Source: a virus. Taken from it: a stretch of 23,607 nucleotides of DNA. Below are positions 1 to 7,703 of this stretch, piece after piece. The stretch covers positions 1 through 23,607 of IMG/VR virus record IMGVR_UViG_3300047496_000434, one strand, 5' to 3'. Below the pieces are notes generated by a model, which made no database searches, was not told where the DNA came from, and saw only the letters and a program-made list of their open reading frames with translations. The position numbers and the translations under genes were made by a program. Every line of letters begins with the position of its first letter. Position 1 is the stretch's first letter.

Positions 1-1395
1 TTGGAGAACTTCGCGGACAAAATCGGCCGCGAGTTCCTGTTACGCAAAGATATTCGAACGAGTTTACTGGCGTGGGCGCACTTTGCACTTGCACCGAAAG
101 GCCAGGTGCCGGCAGCGCACCACCGCATGATCATTACGGCGCTTGAAGCGCTGAGCCGCGGCGAGACGCGGCGATTACTGGTTTTGATGCCGCCGGGATC
201 CGCGAAGAGCACGTACGCGAGCCTGCTGTTCCCGGCCTGGTGGATGGCATGCCATCCCGGTGGCGCAATCATCCTGGCAAGCCACACGGCAAGCCTGGCT
301 ACACATTTTGGCCGCGGCGTGCGGTCGCTGGCCCAGGAGCACACGGCACGGCTGCAACTCGGAATTCGCGATGACTCGCGGGCGGCGGGGCGGTTTGCAA
401 CTCACCAGGGCGGCGAATTTTTTGCCGTTGGGGTGAACGGCGCGGTGACCGGGAGACGCGCCGACCTGGCGTTGCTGGACGACCCGATTGCCTCGTTCCT
501 TGACGCGGAAAGCGTGGCGGCGCGTGACCGGCTATGGAATTGGTATCGCTCAGAGTTTGTTACGCGTTTGAAACCGCAGGCCTGCATGGTGGTGACGATG
601 ACGCGCTGGCACCGCGACGATCTGGCGGCGCGGCTTATGCAGCAGGGCACCTGGACGACATTGCGCCTGCCGGCGCTGGCGGAAACGGATGACCCGATGA
701 ACCGAGTTCCAGGGGCAGCGCTTTGGCCTGATTGGGAGACCCGCGAAGACCTGCTGGCCAAACAGTTGCTACTGGGCGATCCCGCATTCGCCTCGTTATT
801 TCAGCAGTCGCCCGAGCCCGAGAGCGGCAAGTTATTCGATATGAGCAAGCTGGCTCTGTGCGATGAAACACCAATCGGCGATGCTGTGCGGGCTTGGGAT
901 TTGGCCGGCACGACTGAATCAGCGCATGATCCTGATTGGACGGCCGGTGTAAAACTGGTGCGCGGGGCGGACGGAAGATTTGTGGTGGATGACGTGTGCC
1001 GCGTGCGCGTCGGCAGCGGCGATTTGTGCCAACTGCTGCGCGGCTTCGCCGAGCGTGACGGGCTGGCGGTGACCGTGGGGCTACCGCGTGATCCTGGCCA
1101 GGCAGGGCTGTATCAAGTGCAAATGCTGACTAGGGAACTGAGTGGCTATCACGTAGTATGCGGCCTGGAAGCGGGTTCCAAGGCGTTGCGGGCGCGCGGC
1201 GTGGCATCGCAAATTTGTAACGGCAACGTGGCACTGCGGCGGGCGGAATGGAACGAGATATTTCGTGCGGAGCTCGCATCTTTTCCACATGGCCGCAAGG
1301 ACGATCAGGTAGATGCCCTATCACGTGCGTTCACGCTGCTGACGACCGGCGGCGCGACGGCGCGCTATACGTTCGTGCCATACTTGGGCCGCTAG
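1..1395 (+). CDS. Phage terminase large subunit (TerL)
   Basis: This is the ATP-driven DNA packaging motor and nuclease that cuts concatemeric phage DNA and pumps it through the portal. The 464-residue protein shows the expected two-domain order. In the ATPase domain, a Walker A motif PPGSAKST lies at about residues 64-71, a hydrophobic Walker B with two acidic residues (LALLDDP) at 156-162, and a coupling-type motif TMTRWHRDD at 199-207. In the RNase H-like nuclease domain, candidate metal-binding Asp residues are D300 (AWDLAG), D364 (PRDPGQ) and D434/D435/D438 (KDDQVDAL). Length is normal for the family. The first base of the window is a TTG that opens the frame, so the true start could lie upstream; no small subunit can be seen because the window begins here. 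The portal gene follows after 9 bases, the classic terL-portal order. Family assignment is confident; exact start is not. Confidence 0.95.
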   Translation: MENFADKIGREFLLRKDIRTSLLAWAHFALAPKGQVPAAHHRMIITALEALSRGETRRLLVLMPPGSAKSTYASLLFPAWWMACHPGGAIILASHTASLATHFGRGVRSLAQEHTARLQLGIRDDSRAAGRFATHQGGEFFAVGVNGAVTGRRADLALLDDPIASFLDAESVAARDRLWNWYRSEFVTRLKPQACMVVTMTRWHRDDLAARLMQQGTWTTLRLPALAETDDPMNRVPGAALWPDWETREDLLAKQLLLGDPAFASLFQQSPEPESGKLFDMSKLALCDETPIGDAVRAWDLAGTTESAHDPDWTAGVKLVRGADGRFVVDDVCRVRVGSGDLCQLLRGFAERDGLAVTVGLPRDPGQAGLYQVQMLTRELSGYHVVCGLEAGSKALRARGVASQICNGNVALRRAEWNEIFRAELASFPHGRKDDQVDALSRAFTLLTTGGATARYTFVPYLGR

Positions 1396-1404
1396 GAGTG
1401 CACC

Positions 1405-2796
1405 GTGCTCAGTACAATTTGCGGTTTAATCCCGGTTGACCGGGACTTCCCGGCGCGTACGCGGAAGCTGGATATCTTCCGGCGTGTTCTGAATGGCAGT
1501 CTTTACGACGTTTTGCCATATTCGTTCCACGACGAGCGCACTGGTTCGGGCGAGTATATTCCGCTGCGGCAGCGCCAGCCATCGGTTCGGTATACGTTGG
1601 CGCGAATCGTGGTGGAAGATAGCGCTGCGTTGTTGTTCAGTGAAGGGCATTTTCCCGCCATAGTCTCACCAGATCGGGCCGTGCGCGATGCGATCGCTGC
1701 GCTGGCGCGTGCTACGCGCCTGAACAGCATTATGATGTCGGCCGCCTTGCGCGGCAGCATCGGCTCCGTGGCCATATTGCTACGCGTGCTGCGGGGGCAA
1801 GTACATCTCGATGTCATGGACACGCCCTACCTTACACCGGTGTGGTGGGCTGATGCGCCAGATACGCTGCAGAGCGTAACGGAATGCTACAAGGTTGACG
1901 GCCCGGATCTGATTGCGCGGGGTTACACCGTTGCCAACCGTGACACCGAATACTGGTTCATGCGGCGATGGGATCAGACGTGGGAGCATTGGTATTGCCC
2001 GACCCAGGTCGGTGGTGCATTACCCTCCGTGATCGATGGGGATCGCAGCGTGCGGCACGGCATGGGTTTTGTGCCCATTGCATGGATACGCAACCTGCCA
2101 GGCGGCACCGAGGTGGACGGCCGTTGCACATTCGAGGCGGCAATTGAAACCACTATCGAAATCGATTATCAGCTTAGCCAGGCCGGTCGCGGATTGAAAT
2201 ACAGCAGCGATCCGACATTGCTGATACGCGAACCCGCAGGCATGGACGGCACGATGATACGTGGTGCCGCCAACGCCCTGGTGGTAAGCGAAAAAGGCGA
2301 CGCCAAGTTGTTGGAAATAGGCGGCACGGCGAGCCAAGCAGTAATAGATTATGTTCGGACATTACGGGAACTGGCGCTTGAGAACGTGCATGGCAATCGC
2401 GCCGAGGCAAACCGATTGACCGCTCCCGCCAGTGGGCGCGCTCTGGAATTAATGAACCAGGGCCTGGTTTGGCTGGCCGACAACCTCCGCGTGAGCTACG
2501 GCGAAGCTGGCATTCTAGCAATCGCTCGGATGATGCTGCGTGCGCACAGTATCTACAAACTCAAGGTCGATGGGCACACTTTGCCTGAGCTCGACAGAGA
2601 GGCCCCGATGATCCTGCGGTGGCCGGATTGGTATCCCGCCGATGCAGCCGACCGCCAGCGGGACGCACAAACTATCATCGCCTTGGTACAGGAGGGCCTG
2701 ATAGCCCATGAGGATGGGCGGCATATGATTGCAGTAAATTACAACATTGAAGCACCGCCAGCAGGCAATGAGGCTATCACCGAGGTAACTAAATGA
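1405..2796 (+). CDS. Phage portal protein
   Basis: The portal forms the dodecameric ring at one capsid vertex through which DNA enters and leaves, and it nucleates capsid assembly. The 463-residue product lies directly after terL and has the look of SPP1 gp6-type portals: an N-terminal wing-like region (about 1-130), a central beta-rich part, and a C-terminal half with the long helical stem/crown region (about 300-400, rich in ELALENV / NRAEANR-type helices). I cannot point to a catalytic motif, since the family has none. The GTG start is preceded by GGAG at 1395-1398. Its end overlaps the next gene by four bases (ATGA), which implies translational coupling with the small protein that follows. 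Assignment rests on position, length and general sequence character. Confidence 0.85.
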   Translation: MLSTICGLIPVDRDFPARTRKLDIFRRVLNGSLYDVLPYSFHDERTGSGEYIPLRQRQPSVRYTLARIVVEDSAALLFSEGHFPAIVSPDRAVRDAIAALARATRLNSIMMSAALRGSIGSVAILLRVLRGQVHLDVMDTPYLTPVWWADAPDTLQSVTECYKVDGPDLIARGYTVANRDTEYWFMRRWDQTWEHWYCPTQVGGALPSVIDGDRSVRHGMGFVPIAWIRNLPGGTEVDGRCTFEAAIETTIEIDYQLSQAGRGLKYSSDPTLLIREPAGMDGTMIRGAANALVVSEKGDAKLLEIGGTASQAVIDYVRTLRELALENVHGNRAEANRLTAPASGRALELMNQGLVWLADNLRVSYGEAGILAIARMMLRAHSIYKLKVDGHTLPELDREAPMILRWPDWYPADAADRQRDAQTIIALVQEGLIAHEDGRHMIAVNYNIEAPPAGNEAITEVTK

Positions 2797-3197
2797 ATGA
2801 GGCAGAGCCGGCTGTGGACGTGGGCGACGATCCGATCGCTCTCAAGCAGCGCAATGAGCAGCTGGTAGTCGAATTACGAGAAACGCGGCGTAATGCGGAT
2901 CAGCGCCTGATCCAGGCGATGTTGAAGGCGGCAGCGTTGAGAGATGGAATGATCGATCTTGACGGTCTGAAGCTTGCTGAAACCACTCACCTTGAGGTCG
3001 ACACGAGTGGCGAGGTGCCGGGAGCGGCGGCGGTTATTGGCCGCCTTCGCCGTGCAAAACCCTGGCTGTTCGCGGGCGCCAATTCAAGCAGCCTGACCAG
3101 CCCGCCAGCAACAGCAGAACATCGAACAAAGCTTGCGACCGAAATGAGCTTGCAGGAGTGGCGGTCCGCACGCTCGGACCTCGTTCGTCGGCGGTAG
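2793..3197 (+). CDS. Small scaffold/GP20-like protein
   Basis: This 134-residue protein lies between portal and major capsid genes, where tailed phages usually encode an internal scaffold. Residues 13-60 are charged and helix-forming (ALKQRNEQLVVELRETRRNA), as in a scaffold coiled coil. They are followed by a pattern seen in phage GP20-type scaffolds: a dispensable linker, a stretch VDTSGEVPGAAAVIGRLRRA at about 70-89, and KPWLF shortly after. The C-terminal 40 residues are polar and probably disordered. It overlaps the portal stop by four bases. It would act inside the procapsid by guiding coat assembly and then be expelled or degraded. No protease gene is visible nearby, so how it would be removed is unclear. 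The scaffold role is inferred from position plus helix and motif pattern, not proven. Confidence 0.65.
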   Translation: MNEAEPAVDVGDDPIALKQRNEQLVVELRETRRNADQRLIQAMLKAAALRDGMIDLDGLKLAETTHLEVDTSGEVPGAAAVIGRLRRAKPWLFAGANSSSLTSPPATAEHRTKLATEMSLQEWRSARSDLVRRR

Positions 3198-3275
3198 GCA
3201 CAATTCCGCCGGACAGCCGGCGCATACCGATCTTATCAACCCTGGGCCGACGGCTCGCTGCATTGAGGTGCTTAC

Positions 3276-4604
3276 ATGGGAATTCAGAATTTTCCGCCGG
3301 CGCTACAACCAATCATTCAACAGGGGTTTCTTGAGCGCGAGTTTCAGGAAGCCCTGCGCTCGCGCCTGGGCTACCGCGCCGTCGCGGACCGCGAGGAGTT
3401 CGCGGTTGGAATTGGTGAGACCTTGACGAAGACAAGGGCTGGGTTGCGGCCAGCCGTCACGGTGCCGCTGGCACCAAATGCCAATACGAACCTCGACAAT
3501 GGCTTGACCCCGGGCAGCTGGGGCGTGGAGCAATATACCCTTACGCTGAACAATTATGCGTCGACCATGGATCTCAACATGGTGACGTCGCGTGTTGGTA
3601 TCGCGAGCCAGTTTCTACAGAATGCATACGTAAACGGCGAGCAGGCGGCGCGAAGCCTCGATGACCTGGCGCGCAACTCGCTGTTTGCCGCCTATTTCGC
3701 AGGAAATACGCGGGTACGGACGACACTCGGCGCAACGGGGCCGGCAATCACCGTTGACGATGTCCGCGGGTTCCAGACGGGGTTCGTGTACGGTGTGCAG
3801 CAGGCAGTTTCACCGACCAACGTGCTTGCCGTGACGGTGGGTGCAAATGTATATACGTTAATCGGCGCTACGATCGACACGGTCAATGTCTCGACGGCGC
3901 CTGGTGGCGTTTCTGGTGTGCTGACGTTCTCGGCTAATGTTACCGTCAGCGACGCAACCGCGGGGAATACCGTGGCGTCGTCCACATCGTCCCTGGTGCT
4001 GCGGCCAAATGGCCGCACCAATAGCCTGCAGCTTCAGGTAGGCGATACACTGGCAATGGCAAATGTCCTTGACGCTGTAGCGAACTTGCGACTGAACGCA
4101 GTGCCGGACATGGATGGCGCCTACAATTGCTATCTCGATCCCATTAGCGCCCGTCAATTGTTTGCCGACCAGGATTTTCAGCGGCTGTTCGTTGGCGCGT
4201 CATCGGCGAATGAGATCTTCCGGCCAGGCCAGGGCGTGGTAAATGAATTCTTGGGCTTGCGCTTTGTTTTGACAAACGAATCCTACGTCCAGGCCCATCC
4301 CACACTTCCTGCCACGGTAATCCGGCGACCAATTGTGGTTGGAAAGGGCGCCCTTATAGAGGGCGATTTCGCAGGAATGGCAGCTGACGAGGTGGCGCCG
4401 GCCAACTCTATCGTTTCACTCGTCGACGGTGTATGCATGGTTACGCGTGAGCCAATTGATCGGCTGCAGCAGATCATTGCTCAATCTTGGTATTGGATCG
4501 GCGGATTTTGCGCGCCGTCCGATACGACAACCAATAGCTCGACGGTTGCGACGGCTACCAATGCCAACTACAAACGCGCAGTAATGATCGAACACCTTGG
4601 CTAA
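3276..4604 (+). CDS. Major capsid protein (HK97-fold type, with beta-rich insertion)
   Basis: This 442-residue protein is the probable shell subunit. A good ribosome-binding site, GAGGTG at 3265-3270, lies five bases before the ATG. The N-terminal part (1-60) has an N-arm and E-loop-like region. Residues 80-150 resemble a spine-helix region (GEQAARSLDDLARNSLFAAY). Residues about 155-255 form a Thr/Val/Ser-rich, beta-strand-like block (NVYTLIGATIDTVNV, GVLTFSANVTVSDATAGNT), which looks like an extra insertion domain inserted in the coat core. Residues 280-410 return to an A-domain/P-domain-like pattern ending DGVCMVTREPIDRLQQII. It resembles the N4 gp56/P22-like coat group more than a plain HK97 gp5. 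No protease domain is fused. The coat call is strong from position and length; the fold class is inference. Confidence 0.85.
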   Translation: MGIQNFPPALQPIIQQGFLEREFQEALRSRLGYRAVADREEFAVGIGETLTKTRAGLRPAVTVPLAPNANTNLDNGLTPGSWGVEQYTLTLNNYASTMDLNMVTSRVGIASQFLQNAYVNGEQAARSLDDLARNSLFAAYFAGNTRVRTTLGATGPAITVDDVRGFQTGFVYGVQQAVSPTNVLAVTVGANVYTLIGATIDTVNVSTAPGGVSGVLTFSANVTVSDATAGNTVASSTSSLVLRPNGRTNSLQLQVGDTLAMANVLDAVANLRLNAVPDMDGAYNCYLDPISARQLFADQDFQRLFVGASSANEIFRPGQGVVNEFLGLRFVLTNESYVQAHPTLPATVIRRPIVVGKGALIEGDFAGMAADEVAPANSIVSLVDGVCMVTREPIDRLQQIIAQSWYWIGGFCAPSDTTTNSSTVATATNANYKRAVMIEHLG

Positions 4605-4635
4605 GGGCGCTCTTTCTGAGTGCTCCGCCATGACA

Positions 4636-4655
4636 AGCCAGGCGAAGTGCTGGCT
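4636..4655 (+). other. Small hairpin in the capsid-neck intergenic gap
   Basis: AGCCAG at 4636-4641 is the exact reverse complement of CTGGCT at 4650-4655, with an 8-nt loop. It is not followed by a T-run, so it is not a typical intrinsic terminator. It may tune mRNA stability or read-through between the highly expressed capsid gene and the neck genes. A 6-bp stem can arise by chance. Confidence 0.3.
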
Positions 4656-4688
4656 AGGCGTTCGAATGATTGCGTGAGTGCAGGTGAG

Positions 4689-5063
4689 ATGTTTACCGAT
4701 CAGCAAAAGACTGACATTAGGCGCTATTGCGGATACCCGGCTTATGGTGCCGACGCCGCCGGAAATCTCGGATGGAGATTTTTCACAGCGTACGGCACTT
4801 TGGAGTACCGCATGAATAATCTCAGCCCTGCTGAGGAAGCGGCCACGATGGGATACCTTACAACCCTAAACCTGCTTGAACAGGCGGTGCCATCTGCGGG
4901 GGCCAATCTTGACACCGAGAGCGCGGCGGAATGGCAGCGTAATCCAAACGAACTGACGGATCGGCTGCGGCTGTTCGATGGGTGGCGGCGGCGGCTCTGC
5001 GCATTTCTCGGTGTGCCGCCGGGGGATGGCCTGGGGTGCAGCGGCGTTTCCTGGGTGGTGTGA
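4689..5063 (+). CDS. Unrecognised neck-region protein, possible head-tail adaptor
   Basis: I do not recognise a named family. The product from the ATG at 4689 is 124 residues. Upstream in-frame GTG (4674) and ATG (4620) are possible but less natural, because the segment MFTDQQKTDIRRYCGYP looks like a genuine N-terminus and AGGTGAG precedes it, although very close. The protein is predicted mostly helical (NLSPAEEAATMGYLTTLNLLEQAV at mid-length; DRLRLFDGWRRRLCAFLGV near the C-terminus). A small helical protein directly after the coat gene fits the connector adaptor of the SPP1 gp15 / lambda gpW type, but that role is inferred from position only. Its stop TGA overlaps the ATG of the next gene by one base (TGATG), so the two are likely translated in a coupled way. 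Confidence 0.6.
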   Translation: MFTDQQKTDIRRYCGYPAYGADAAGNLGWRFFTAYGTLEYRMNNLSPAEEAATMGYLTTLNLLEQAVPSAGANLDTESAAEWQRNPNELTDRLRLFDGWRRRLCAFLGVPPGDGLGCSGVSWVV

Positions 5064-5686
5064 TGGACGGATCCACGATTCAGGATCGCCGAAGCAGGGC
5101 CTGGGGACTCGTTGCGCGCTATATCGGCCAGCAGTATATCGTATACAAACCAAACGGCAGCGCCAACCCGGTAGCAAGCCGCAATCGTGTTATTAAACTC
5201 ACAGCTCGGTTTACGCCTGGAAACGCCGGAGCACCGGGCGTTTTGGGGTACGGTGGCGTGCTATGGCGCGGCACATTCGATTCTCTTTATACGAAACCTG
5301 GCTACTATCTGGTGGATAACGATGCCACTTTCTTTGTTGCATCGCAATGGTCGCTGCAGCCGATACAGTGCATTCGAACGACTGACACGATTACAATTGC
5401 GCGCACACAAATGACACCGCCAGGGGCCTATAGTGGCTTCGTGTCCGAATTGGCACAGCAAATCATCGTATCGTGGCCCGCCTGCCTGATGGCCAACTCC
5501 ACGCATATTGGCGGCGGGCTGCCGGAGGCAAGTTTCGGTAACTGGACAGCGTATTTGCCGGTATTGCCCGCGCAACCTCAGGTCGCCGACGTGGTGACCG
5601 ACTTGCAGGGGCGCTTCTTTGTTGTGAGCTCGGCCCAACTCAGTTCATTAGGCTGGCGCCTGACAATGCGACAGATAGACGGCTAA
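5063..5686 (+). CDS. Unrecognised neck-region protein, possible head closure/stopper
   Basis: From the ATG at 5063 the product is 207 residues; a longer reading starting at 4982 would overlap the previous gene by 82 bases and is unlikely. The sequence is beta-rich, with no signal peptide or membrane segment. The C-terminal part (VADVVTDLQGRFFVVSSAQL and then SLGWRLTMRQ) has the small beta-barrel cadence seen in head-closure/stopper proteins such as SPP1 gp16-type. The middle part (residues about 60-120) is not familiar. Position between a probable helical adaptor and the tail genes supports a role in sealing the filled head or joining it to the tail. This is inference by order and secondary-structure feel; I could not match it to a family by eye. 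Confidence 0.6.
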   Translation: MDGSTIQDRRSRAWGLVARYIGQQYIVYKPNGSANPVASRNRVIKLTARFTPGNAGAPGVLGYGGVLWRGTFDSLYTKPGYYLVDNDATFFVASQWSLQPIQCIRTTDTITIARTQMTPPGAYSGFVSELAQQIIVSWPACLMANSTHIGGGLPEASFGNWTAYLPVLPAQPQVADVVTDLQGRFFVVSSAQLSSLGWRLTMRQIDG

Positions 5687-5752
5687 ACAATGTAACTCTG
5701 TTAATGGCTGCGGTTAGCGTAATCGGCTGCCATGGTCTTCATCGTGCGACAA

Positions 5753-5760
5753 GAGGAAGG
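5753..5760 (+). promoter_or_regulatory. Strong ribosome-binding site deciding a TTG start
   Basis: GAGGAAGG at 5753-5760 lies eight bases before the TTG at 5769. This supports initiation at TTG over the nearby GTG at 5775. Confidence 0.65.
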
Positions 5761-5768
5761 CCGGAAAG

Positions 5769-6704
5769 TTGTCAGTGGATCGCTTACATGTCATTACCGC
5801 GAGGTTCAATCCGCTAAGGTGGCAGGCACCTGATCGGAACTACCGTGACTGGGTAACACACATCCTCGATTCCGGTGCGCTCTTAACCGTCGTTGAAGTG
5901 CAGTATGGCGCCCGACCGTTCGCATGTGAACTACCGAACGTAAATCATGTCGGATTGCGGGCTAACAGCTGGGCCTGGAGCAAGGAATGCGCGATCAACG
6001 AGGGCATTAAACGCCTTCCATCCGCTGAATACATTGCCTGGGGTGATGCTGACATATGGCATCGGAAGTGCGGTTGGGCAAATGAGACTGTGGAATACTT
6101 GCAACATTACCGTGTAATTCAAACTTGGACCCGGGCGTTGGATCTTGGTCCACACGATGAGTTAATTGGTGTACATAGCTCATTCTGCTCGCAATACCAT
6201 TTGGGCGCACCTCTGGTCGCGGACGGTCCGCGGTTTTGGGTGTTCGATGGCGGCTACGCCACGTATCCCCATAGCGGCTATTTTTGGGCCTGCAGACGTG
6301 AATTCCTTGACTGGACCGGCGGCCTATTCGAACTTGCTGGCATGGGAAGTGCAGACCACCACATGGCCCTCGCGCTGGTGGGCAAGGTGGATCGGAGCTA
6401 TCCGGCGCAGACCAATTCAACCTATCGCGATCATCTGCGCCGGTGGCAAAACAGAGCGCAACGTTATGTCAACGGACGTTTGGCGGCGTTGCCGGGAACT
6501 ATTGAACACAGATTTCATGGCAGTAAGCAGAATCGGGGCTATCTCGCGCGCTGGGAGATGTTTGTCCGACACGGATTTGATCCTGATACCGACCTGAAGC
6601 GCAACAGCTGGGGCGTGATCGAGTGGGCCGGCAACAAGCCGGAGCTGGAGCGGGAATGGGATCTTTACTTACGCGCCAGACGCGAAGACGACAATTTTGT
6701 GTGA
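5769..6704 (+). CDS. GT-A fold glycosyltransferase (galactosyltransferase-like)
   Basis: This 311-residue protein looks like a sugar transferase rather than a virion part. The N-terminus begins with a Rossmann-like strand (LHVITARFNP). WGDADIW at residues 91-97 supplies a DxD metal/nucleotide-sugar motif (D93, D95). At about 168-198 there is a block typical of the C-terminal domain of GT7/galactosyltransferases: GYFWACRREFL, then a G-rich turn and GMGSADHH, where an acidic residue usually acts as base. EHRFHGS near 246-252 adds conserved-looking His residues. No signal peptide or membrane segment is seen, so it probably acts in the cytoplasm on a nucleotide-sugar donor. It sits between neck and tail-terminator genes, ending nine bases before the latter. 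The acceptor is unknown: a phage structural protein or the host surface glycan are both possible. Family is fairly sure, role is not. Confidence 0.8.
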   Translation: MSVDRLHVITARFNPLRWQAPDRNYRDWVTHILDSGALLTVVEVQYGARPFACELPNVNHVGLRANSWAWSKECAINEGIKRLPSAEYIAWGDADIWHRKCGWANETVEYLQHYRVIQTWTRALDLGPHDELIGVHSSFCSQYHLGAPLVADGPRFWVFDGGYATYPHSGYFWACRREFLDWTGGLFELAGMGSADHHMALALVGKVDRSYPAQTNSTYRDHLRRWQNRAQRYVNGRLAALPGTIEHRFHGSKQNRGYLARWEMFVRHGFDPDTDLKRNSWGVIEWAGNKPELEREWDLYLRARREDDNFV

Positions 6705-6713
6705 GCAATCGCC

Positions 6714-7523
6714 ATGGCCGACATCGCGCACGTTGAAGCGGCACTGGTCGCAGCACTGGTTTCGGCACTGTACCCCAATGGATTAGAAACAGTAGGCGTG
6801 TTGGGAACTCCATTGCGCATTCATCGAGGTACGCTGAATAATACCGACTTGAGGTACGATCGCGGCAACCACATCGTCGATATTGGCGTTCATTTGCTGC
6901 CGGGCGGGGGGCGAAACACCACACGGTGGGGGGTGCAGGTGACCGAAATGCTGGGCACGCCCAGTCTGACGGTCGGGACTAGTGCAAATTCAGCCACGTT
7001 CTTCGGGCCAGCCGCCATCGGTGACCTTGCCGGCGTATTGATCGGGCAAATTGCCTATATCTACCAGGCCAATGCTGGGGATTCGGCTGGGCTAGTGTGT
7101 GCCGCGCTGGCTGATAGTATTCGAAGCACCATGATATGCTGGCTGACCGGATCAACACTTACTGTCCCTGGGGTCTCCAGTATTGTCGCCCGCTGCGCCC
7201 ATCAGGTTGATGCGCTCCAGGAATGGGGGAGGCAGGAACATGGATTTTGCGTCAGCATTGCCGCACAGACTGCCGATTTACGTGATGCGGTGGGTGGCGC
7301 TATCGTATCGGCACTGGCCCAGATCGCGTTTCTTACGCTAGCCGATGGAACGGGCGGCAGGCTGCGATATCACGGATTGACCGACAGGGACCGCGAGCAG
7401 GGCGCTTCAATCTACCGGCGTGACATCAGTTATGAAGTTGAATTCGGCACGACAAGCGTATCAACCAATCCAACAATGCTGTTTGCCGATCTTGCCTGGA
7501 ATGGCACAATTATATTAAGTTAG
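6714..7523 (+). CDS. Tail terminator/completion-like protein
   Basis: This 269-residue product precedes the sheath gene, where contractile phages encode the tail terminator that caps the tube and joins it to the head. Residues 1-25 (helical, ALVAALVSALYPNG) resemble the start of terminator/completion proteins. The C-terminal part, YHGLTDRDREQGASIYRRDI followed by YEVEFGTT at about 222-252, resembles the closing beta strands seen in that group. In between lie an alanine/glycine-rich middle region (about 75-150) with no recognisable motif. It is longer than lambda gpU-type terminators. There is no membrane segment or signal peptide that I would trust. The call is by position and partial pattern; a baseplate or neck role cannot be excluded. 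Confidence 0.55.
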   Translation: MADIAHVEAALVAALVSALYPNGLETVGVLGTPLRIHRGTLNNTDLRYDRGNHIVDIGVHLLPGGGRNTTRWGVQVTEMLGTPSLTVGTSANSATFFGPAAIGDLAGVLIGQIAYIYQANAGDSAGLVCAALADSIRSTMICWLTGSTLTVPGVSSIVARCAHQVDALQEWGRQEHGFCVSIAAQTADLRDAVGGAIVSALAQIAFLTLADGTGGRLRYHGLTDRDREQGASIYRRDISYEVEFGTTSVSTNPTMLFADLAWNGTIILS

Positions 7524-7536
7524 TGGAGAACCCGGC

Positions 7537-7701
7537 ATGGGCAACACTTTAATTGTTGTGCGACCGTTTGGTGCCTATAAAGTTGGTGCTGTGATAGACA
7601 ACCCAGCGCAGGTCCAAGAGACGCTCGCAGGCGAACATGCACACAACGTCGTACGAATAGCAAGACCTGGACGCAGCGCAGCGAAAAGCCTGGAGGGTTA
7701 G
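7537..7701 (+). CDS. 54-residue conserved-type small protein upstream of sheath
   Basis: A complete small gene: ATG at 7537, TAG at 7699-7701, with GGAG at 7525-7528 eight bases before the start. The product begins MGNTLIVVRPFGAYKVGAVI and continues to a basic C-terminus (RIARPGRSAAKS). The N-terminal pattern, a short beta hairpin of the form 'hydrophobic strand, PFG, Y.VG..I', is familiar from small proteins encoded immediately before the sheath gene in Mu-like phages. There it is usually annotated only as hypothetical. Its own stop lies two bases before the sheath ATG and its last codons carry the sheath ribosome-binding site (GGAGG at 7692-7696), so the two genes are tightly linked. Function unknown; it may be a small tail structural or assembly factor. 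Confidence 0.7.
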   Translation: MGNTLIVVRPFGAYKVGAVIDNPAQVQETLAGEHAHNVVRIARPGRSAAKSLEG

Positions 7702-7703
7702 GC

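Noticed and set aside
4982-5062. Longer start for the 207-residue neck protein
   Set aside because: It would overlap the preceding gene by 82 bases, while the ATG at 5063 gives a neat TGATG junction.
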